7,924 nucleotides of DNA from positions 1 to 7,924 of the forward strand of contig WFRC01000277.1 in NCBI GenBank assembly GCA_015486685.1. The letters run 5' to 3'. The stretch comes from Caldifarciminota bacterium (GTDB lineage: Bacteria > Hydrothermota > UBA3072 > WFRC01). The first letter of the stretch is position 1; each line of letters begins with the position of its first letter. This document shows, piece by piece, positions 1 through 4,273 of this stretch. Both the position numbers and the translations under genes were made by a program. The notes beneath the pieces are model-generated. The model searched no databases, was not told the DNA's origin, and saw only the letters and a program-made list of their open reading frames with translations.

Positions 1-977
1 CAAAAGAATATGGTGGAATGGGAAAAGACAATCTGAGTTATGCCATTGAGATTGAGGAAATTTCAAGGGTATGTGCATCAACAGGCATAACACTTGCAGC
101 ACATATTTCGCTTGCCTCATATCCCATATTCGCCAAAGGCACAGAGGAACAGAAAAAGAGATATCTTACCCCACTTGCCAGGGGAGAAAAGATTGGTTCA
201 TTTGGCTTGACTGAACCCAATGCAGGTTCAGATGCAGCAGGCACAGAGACTACAGCAAAAAAAGAAGGAGATGAATGGATTATTAACGGAAGCAAAAGAT
301 TTATTACAAATGGGAGTTATGCAGATGTAATAGTCTTTACAGCAACAGAAGACAAAACAAAAAGGAGTCACGGTATCACGGCATTTATTGTAGAGAAAGG
401 CACCCCTGGATTTACCCCAGGAAGGAAAGAGGATAAGATGGGATTACGTGGCTCAAATACTGCTGAACTTTTATTTGATAATTGCAGATTGCCCGATGAA
501 AATAGGTTAGGAGAAAGATTTGAGGGATTTAAGGTATTTATGGAGACACTTGATGGTGGAAGGATTAGTATTGGTGCCCTTGCTCTGGGTATTGCTCAGG
601 GTGCATTTGATAGGGTAGTGGAGTGGATTAAAAAGAAATCCGAAGAGGGTATTCCACTGAAGAAAGACCAGTATATCCAGAGAACAGTCTCTGATATGGC
701 AACAGAGATTGAAGCGGCGAGACACCTGATATATAGTGCAGCAGAAAAGAAGGATAAGGGTGAAAACATCACAAAGGAAGGTGCAATGGCGAAATTATAT
801 GCCTCAGAAATAGGCACCAGGGTAGCAATGCGTGCAATAGATATTATGGGATATGATGGATTAACAGAGGCATTCCCCGTTGAGCGGTATCTCAGGGATA
901 TAAAACTGATGGAGATTGGTGAAGGCACATCCGAGGTTCAGCGAATAGTCATTTCCAGGCAGATACTGGGAAGATGA
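1..977 (+). CDS. Acyl-CoA dehydrogenase (5' end outside window)
   Basis: FAD-dependent acyl-CoA dehydrogenase, which introduces the alpha,beta double bond into an acyl-CoA and passes electrons to an electron-transfer flavoprotein. The reading frame is open from base 3 (KEYGGMG, a typical family segment), so the ATG at 18 is internal; 324 residues are visible and about 55-60 N-terminal residues are missing relative to the usual 380. Seen directly: the flavin/substrate signature [10 protein letters not shown] near base 200, the beta-domain segment GSKRFITNG, the helical C-terminal domain, and near the end [10 protein letters not shown], whose first E (codon 921-923) aligns with the catalytic glutamate of short/medium-chain enzymes. 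The usual QxxGGxGY segment reads DIMGYDGL here, so substrate preference is uncertain. The last 85 codons lie in a 266-bp direct repeat, copied again beyond the inserted cassette. The gene is complete at its 3' end despite the insertion. Its TGA overlaps a leftover ATG of the next operon gene. Confidence 0.95.
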   Translation, partial: KEYGGMGKDNLSYAIEIEEISRVCASTGITLAAHISLASYPIFAKGTEEQKKRYLTPLARGEKIGSFGLTEPNAGSDAAGTETTAKKEGDEWIINGSKRFITNGSYADVIVFTATEDKTKRSHGITAFIVEKGTPGFTPGRKEDKMGLRGSNTAELLFDNCRLPDENRLGERFEGFKVFMETLDGGRISIGALALGIAQGAFDRVVEWIKKKSEEGIPLKKDQYIQRTVSDMATEIEAARHLIYSAAEKKDKGENITKEGAMAKLYASEIGTRVAMRAIDIMGYDGLTEAFPVERYLRDIKLMEIGEGTSEVQRIVISRQILGR

Positions 978-984
978 ATAACAA
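719..984 (+). repeat. Left copy of 266-bp direct repeat (cassette boundary)
   Basis: Aligned by eye without gaps to 3118-3383 (constant offset 2399) with 7 mismatches, at 800, 803, 851, 871, 872, 899 and 906 of this copy, about 97% identity. It covers the dehydrogenase C-terminal 85 codons, the stop, and the first bases (ATGAATAACAA) of the gene that follows in the uninterrupted operon. The match stops abruptly on both sides (718 and 985), defining the left cassette junction at 984/985. Confidence 0.97.
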
Positions 985-991
985 GTATTGA
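974..991 (+). pseudogene. Five-codon remnant of the UbiA-family gene start
   Basis: ATGA overlapping the dehydrogenase stop continues as AAT AAC AAG TAT TGA. The first bases match the start of the UbiA-superfamily gene at 3373 (ATG AAT AAC AAA). The match ends at 984, so the remnant shows that the dehydrogenase and UbiA genes were once directly joined by a 4-base stop/start overlap. It is unlikely to be a functional gene. Its value is as a scar of the insertion. Confidence 0.8.
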
Positions 992-1034
992 AGAAATAAA
1001 TGGACATAATATAAGAAATCAGTTGCAAAAAATC

Positions 1035-1062
1035 TTGACAAATAGGATATCAACATTATATT
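1035..1062 (+). promoter_or_regulatory. Near-consensus sigma-70-type promoter for the cassette
   Basis: TTGACA at 1035-1040 is a perfect -35 hexamer. After a 16-base spacer TATATT at 1057-1062 is a good -10. Transcription would start around 1068-1070, coinciding with the methyltransferase ATG at 1069, so the message is predicted to be leaderless. No Shine-Dalgarno sequence lies between the -10 and the ATG. I see no clear operator palindrome or controller-protein gene in the 84 unique bases 985-1068. Confidence 0.7.
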
Positions 1063-1068
1063 CTTAGT

Positions 1069-1890
1069 ATGGAAGAAAATAAGGTAAAATACACCCAGAT
1101 GAACATCTGGAAAAAAAGGAAACAAAAGGTCAGTCAGGATTTATTGGATAAATTTGTAATACGGGATATGAATGCATGGGAGAATCTAAATGCAGATTTA
1201 ATTATTACAGACCCACCATTCGGAATAGAATTTAACGGGAAAAATGGAAATTATCATAGAAATGTGGACAATGTAGTAGATGGCTATGTGGAGTGGAAAA
1301 TATCAGAATATGGAGAGAAAATTGGTCAATTATTAAAATGCGTTAAAAAAAATCTAAAAGAAAAGGGGCAATCTTTAATATTTTCTGGTTGGAATAATAG
1401 TAATATAATTCACAATAAAATTATTCAAACCAAAGGTCTAATATTAAGAGGAAAATTGTACTGGGTGTATAATTTTGCCCCATCTTGCAAGAGAAGACCG
1501 GCTCATAATGTATACGAAATTTACTGGATAACAAAAGGGGATAATTGGTATTATAACAATAGGTGTTCTACTCAACATTGTTTAAATGGAGAACCAAATT
1601 TAGCAACACTAATTTTTAAGAGGGATTATAAAATAAATATGCCTAAATATCCAACAAGGCTTCCGTTCAAGTTGCTTCAATGTTTATTGGAACATTTTTC
1701 AAAAGAAGGGGATTTGGTTTTTGACCCATTATGCGGGAGTGGAATGATAGGGGTAGTTTCACATATCCTTAAAAGAGATTTTATAATGGGTGATTTGAAT
1801 GAGAAAGGTAAAATTGTGTTTGAACATCTTCTGGGTTACTACTTAAATAAAAATAGATTAACACAAAGCCAGAATCTAATGAAATGGTAG
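1069..1890 (+). CDS. Beta-class DNA N-methyltransferase (N6-adenine or N4-cytosine)
   Basis: Transfers a methyl group from S-adenosylmethionine to the exocyclic amino group of adenine or cytosine in a specific DNA sequence, presumably protecting host DNA from the neighbouring enzyme. Its 273 residues show motif IV as ITDPPF (DPPF at 48-51) early, a central region (about 55-190) likely to hold target recognition, then YPTRLPFKLLQ (motif X region, from 194) and FDPLCGSG (motif I, SAM binding, 218-225) near the C-terminus, followed by an acidic GDLNE at about 241. Motif IV before motif I defines the beta class. DPPF fits either N6-adenine or N4-cytosine chemistry and argues against 5-methylcytosine, since no PCQ motif is seen. 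The start at 1069 sits at the predicted transcription start. The next in-frame ATG (1099) has no better ribosome-binding site and would still keep all motifs. The gene overlaps its downstream partner by 7 bases. Recognition sequence unknown. Confidence 0.93.
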   Translation: MEENKVKYTQMNIWKKRKQKVSQDLLDKFVIRDMNAWENLNADLIITDPPFGIEFNGKNGNYHRNVDNVVDGYVEWKISEYGEKIGQLLKCVKKNLKEKGQSLIFSGWNNSNIIHNKIIQTKGLILRGKLYWVYNFAPSCKRRPAHNVYEIYWITKGDNWYYNNRCSTQHCLNGEPNLATLIFKRDYKINMPKYPTRLPFKLLQCLLEHFSKEGDLVFDPLCGSGMIGVVSHILKRDFIMGDLNEKGKIVFEHLLGYYLNKNRLTQSQNLMKW

Positions 1891-3101
1891 AGAAAATGAA
1901 TAGCGTTTCTTTTATCAAAGAGTTAGTATTTAAAATCGCCGAAATTGGAAAAAGGAGCCAACACATTAATGCTCCAGATTTAAAGAATGTTGAACCCTTT
2001 AAACATTTTTTTGATAAAAAGGGGAGATTAAAACCAGATGAGTTAGATACAATGGATGGGGCATGGACAAAAAGAGAAATACTAACAAGATATTTATTGT
2101 TGAACATTGTGTTAGATCAGGGCCCAGATATACCAGGAGTAAGAGAACTCTTGAAAACTGTTACAAACGCTCTTTACAGAAAAGAAATTAGGATTTTTCA
2201 TAGGCCTCTGGATTTTTTTAGAGAATTGAACATCTCTATAGATGAAATATTAAAAAAGCATGATTCCATTAAAACATTAAGAGCTGATATATGGGCAAAA
2301 CAAAATAATTCTAATTCATCTAAGTACAATCTATTTTTTGCACAGTCGCAAAGAGGGATAGTATCAATTAATCAAGTTTTGGATTACGGAATTCATAGAT
2401 GGGGTGTTCCTTTATGTGTTCCTCTACTTTTAGAAAAGGATTTAGCAGGTAAAATAGAAACAAGGCAACCGCTTGTTGACTATTTAGAAAGTTTTTCTTC
2501 TGCCGAAGTAACAAGTATGCGAATAAAAAATCACGAAAGATATGGATTAGGGAGTGCTGTTGGGAATAAAGGCTGTCATCTATTTACTAAATGGTATATA
2601 CATACATTCCATCTGTCTTCGAGAAAAGATGTGGGATGGAGCGAATGGTCTTATGAAGTCCCATTTGATAGTAATGTAGGAAGAGTTTTATTTAGAACGG
2701 GCTATCTTTTAAGCCTTGCGGATTTAGATTATTATCAATCGTGGAATGTTATTCAGCAGAAAAAAAATAAACCACATTATATCAGAGTTACAAATATAAG
2801 GGGTAAAAAAGTCCAGAAGGATATAGATGATGAAGAAATTAAAAAGAATTATAAAGATGTCCTTTTAAACCATCTTAAAACAAGAAAAAGAGAACCAACA
2901 ACTATTGAGATTCAACAGATGCCTAATGCAATACTTCTTAATTCTAAGTTTGGGATAGGCGATTTTGATGATGGGTTAATTTACATAGGCACCAACTTCT
3001 GCATCAATGATGAACGTCCAAAATGTAGCAAATGCCCGTTAAATAGCATATGTAAAGGATTCAATGGAAATGAATTTTTAATAACGGATTACCTTACATA
3101 G
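1884..3101 (+). CDS. Enlarged EndoIII-superfamily (HhH-GPD) Fe-S DNA glycosylase, candidate restriction component
   Basis: This 405-residue protein sits where the restriction enzyme of a methyltransferase cassette should be, but its landmarks are those of endonuclease III. In order: a helix ending LDQGPD (Q79), comparable to the SAQATD helix whose Gln fills the gap left by a flipped base; GSAVGNKG at 223-230, comparable to the LPGVGRKT hairpin, placing K229 at the Schiff-base lysine; VPFDSNVGRV at 259-268, comparable to VDTHIFRV, placing D262 at the catalytic aspartate; and Cys373, 381, 384 and 390 (C-x7-C-x2-C-x5-C, against x6-2-5 in EndoIII) for a [4Fe-4S] cluster. Spacings are expanded relative to the 211-residue E. 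coli enzyme: about 70 extra residues between Q and K, 15 between K and D, and 60 between D and the first Cys. If both catalytic residues work, it would excise a base and nick the abasic site. The start at 1884 overlaps the methyltransferase stop; the ATG at 1896 is an alternative. The fold assignment is by motif reading; the restriction role is inferred from context. A repair glycosylase is the main alternative. Confidence 0.82.
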   Translation: MVEKMNSVSFIKELVFKIAEIGKRSQHINAPDLKNVEPFKHFFDKKGRLKPDELDTMDGAWTKREILTRYLLLNIVLDQGPDIPGVRELLKTVTNALYRKEIRIFHRPLDFFRELNISIDEILKKHDSIKTLRADIWAKQNNSNSSKYNLFFAQSQRGIVSINQVLDYGIHRWGVPLCVPLLLEKDLAGKIETRQPLVDYLESFSSAEVTSMRIKNHERYGLGSAVGNKGCHLFTKWYIHTFHLSSRKDVGWSEWSYEVPFDSNVGRVLFRTGYLLSLADLDYYQSWNVIQQKKNKPHYIRVTNIRGKKVQKDIDDEEIKKNYKDVLLNHLKTRKREPTTIEIQQMPNAILLNSKFGIGDFDDGLIYIGTNFCINDERPKCSKCPLNSICKGFNGNEFLITDYLT

Positions 3102-3115
3102 GTGTTTATCAAATA

Positions 3116-3376
3116 GTGAGACACCTGATATATAGTGCAGCAGAAAAGAAGGATAAGGGTGAAAACATCACAAAGGAAGGTGCAATGGCGAAATTATACG
3201 CATCAGAAATAGGCACCAGGGTAGCAATGCGTGCAATAGATATTATGGGGTATGATGGATTAACAGAGGATTTCCCCGTTGAGCGGTATCTCAGGGACAT
3301 AAAATTGATGGAGATTGGTGAAGGCACATCCGAGGTTCAGCGAATAGTCATTTCCAGGCAGATACTGGGAAGATGA
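3116..3376 (+). pseudogene. Duplicated 3' fragment of the acyl-CoA dehydrogenase gene
   Basis: The frame carries the last 85 residues of the upstream dehydrogenase with a single difference (A to D in the EAF/EDF segment) and keeps the catalytic-glutamate segment GEGTSEVQR. It lacks the FAD- and substrate-binding N-terminal and beta domains, so it cannot be a working enzyme alone. It could still be translated from a GTG at 3116, with AGGTG at 3100-3104 upstream. Its TGA overlaps the ATG of the UbiA-family gene (ATGA, 3373-3376), so translation of this stub could deliver ribosomes to that start as the full-length gene presumably did before the insertion. It is a by-product of the insertion, perhaps kept as a coupling leader. 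Confidence 0.85.
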
Positions 3377-3383
3377 ATAACAA
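3118..3383 (+). repeat. Right copy of 266-bp direct repeat (cassette boundary)
   Basis: Partner of 719-984. Identity begins at GAGACACC (3118) just after the cassette and runs to ATAACAA (3383), inside the first codons of the UbiA-family gene. Within the dehydrogenase frame six codons differ between copies: five silently, and one (codon 870-872 against its counterpart) changing Ala to Asp through two base changes. Recombination between the copies would delete the cassette and restore the uninterrupted operon. Confidence 0.97.
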
Positions 3384-4269
3384 AAGTTTTATTCACCGTT
3401 TATATGAATATCAAAAGGAAAGATTCCCGGTTATTCAGTATATTATTTACATATTCCTCTTTTATTATGGTTTTTTTAATGTAAATTTATATCTTTCCCA
3501 TCTTCATATACACTATACTCTTCTTTCCCTTGTAGGATTCATAACGATATTTTTGATATTCTTTCAATTGCGGCTGCTTGATGAAATAAAGGATTATAAG
3601 ATTGATTCCGAGTTTATGCCCGAAAGACCTATCCAGAGGGGACTTGTATCCCTGAAAGAAATAAAAGTGCTTCTTGCATTTATCACTTCTACTATCATCA
3701 TAATAAACCTGTTCTTTGGGGTTTCAAATCTTCTATATCTTTTGGGAATGGAGTTTTATATTCTTCTTATGGCAAAAGAATTCTTTATAGGCGAATCTCT
3801 GAGGAAAAATAGGGTGATTTATGCCTCCCTCCATATGGTTGTAATGGCACTTATTGCCTTATATATCTCTAATCAAACCCCTGGTATAAAAAGACCTGCT
3901 TACCCTTACTATCTATTACCTTTTATTTCCTATTTATTGGGATTTATCGTTGAAATTGGTAGAAAGATTGTTGCACCTGGAAATGAGAGGGAAGGTGTTG
4001 ATACATATTCAAAACTTCTGGGACCCAGAGGGGCATCATTACTCTTATTGTCCTTATCAATATTAAGCAGCCTGTGTGCCTTTTCTATATATATAAGAAG
4101 TAGCATCATCCTGTCATTGCTTTCGCTCATTTTAATAATAATTGTTATTCTTGGTGTTGCACAGTTCCTTAAAAATATGAGGGAACGCAATGCAAATCTA
4201 ATGAATTTTTCTGCTATTCTTTACTCTATGGGGATTTTTATTATTTTTATACTCTCTCATTACAGGTAA
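3373..4269 (+). CDS. UbiA-superfamily integral membrane prenyltransferase-like protein
   Basis: This 298-residue, very hydrophobic protein has about nine predicted membrane segments by eye. UbiA-superfamily enzymes transfer a polyprenyl or similar chain from its diphosphate to an aromatic or other acceptor inside the membrane. The first Asp-rich motif is recognisable after the second helix: LLDEIKDYKID with D70, D74 and D78, followed by ERPIQRG (R85, P86, G90), which resembles the conserved RPxxxG of the family. The second motif region, after about helix 6, is EIGRKI then EREGVDTYSKLLG (194-217), acidic but without the canonical DxxxD spacing, so the substrate may be unusual or the protein divergent. 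The ATG overlaps the stop of the duplicated dehydrogenase fragment by 4 bases. GGGA lies shortly upstream, at close spacing. The start falls within the direct repeat, so the insertion left it intact. Acceptor and donor are unknown. Confidence 0.8.
   Translation: MNNKSFIHRLYEYQKERFPVIQYIIYIFLFYYGFFNVNLYLSHLHIHYTLLSLVGFITIFLIFFQLRLLDEIKDYKIDSEFMPERPIQRGLVSLKEIKVLLAFITSTIIIINLFFGVSNLLYLLGMEFYILLMAKEFFIGESLRKNRVIYASLHMVVMALIALYISNQTPGIKRPAYPYYLLPFISYLLGFIVEIGRKIVAPGNEREGVDTYSKLLGPRGASLLLLSLSILSSLCAFSIYIRSSIILSLLSLILIIIVILGVAQFLKNMRERNANLMNFSAILYSMGIFIIFILSHYR
4264..4266 (+). promoter_or_regulatory. Ribosome-binding site of the dikinase-like gene
   Basis: AGG lies 7 bases before the ATG at 4274 and overlaps the last codons of the UbiA-family gene. 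This supports the ATG at 4274 as the start and suggests the two genes are translated in tandem. Confidence 0.5.
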
Positions 4270-4273
4270 TAAT

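Larger units (their letters stand above)
985..3117 (+). mobile_element. Two-gene methyltransferase/glycosylase cassette flanked by long direct repeats
   Basis: This 2133-bp unique segment lies between two 266-bp direct repeats and interrupts a backbone operon. It contains one promoter, a DNA methyltransferase gene, an EndoIII-like glycosylase gene, and only 16 bases after the last stop before the right repeat. Within it I see no transposase, integrase, terminal inverted repeat or short target-site duplication. The arrangement matches the published pattern 'insertion with long target duplication' described for restriction-modification gene complexes; that it arrived horizontally is inference. 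The sampled methyltransferase sequence (1201-1260) has 19 G/C in 60 bases against 29 in 60 for a dehydrogenase stretch (181-240), consistent with a different origin but not proof of it. Confidence 0.85.

Noticed and set aside
596..928. Minus-strand open frame inside the dehydrogenase gene, mirrored at 3109-3327
   Set aside because: Both are antisense shadows of the same duplicated dehydrogenase sequence; they look related only because the DNA is repeated. No ribosome-binding site or recognisable protein.
985..1068. Operator, riboswitch or small RNA in the cassette leader
   Set aside because: Apart from the promoter hexamers I see no convincing inverted repeat or structured element in these 84 bases; GATATC at 1046-1051 is too short to interpret.
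1884..3101. Reading the 405-residue protein as a plain house-keeping endonuclease III or MutY
   Set aside because: It is nearly twice the EndoIII length, has altered Fe-S spacing (C-x7-C) and a hairpin lacking the usual LPGVG, and is co-encoded with a methyltransferase inside an insertion. A repair role remains possible but is not the simplest reading.
719..3383. Direct repeats as attL/attR of an integrase-driven element or as insertion-sequence ends
   Set aside because: The repeats are coding DNA 266 bp long, far longer than integrase core sites. No integrase, transposase or terminal inverted repeats lie between them.
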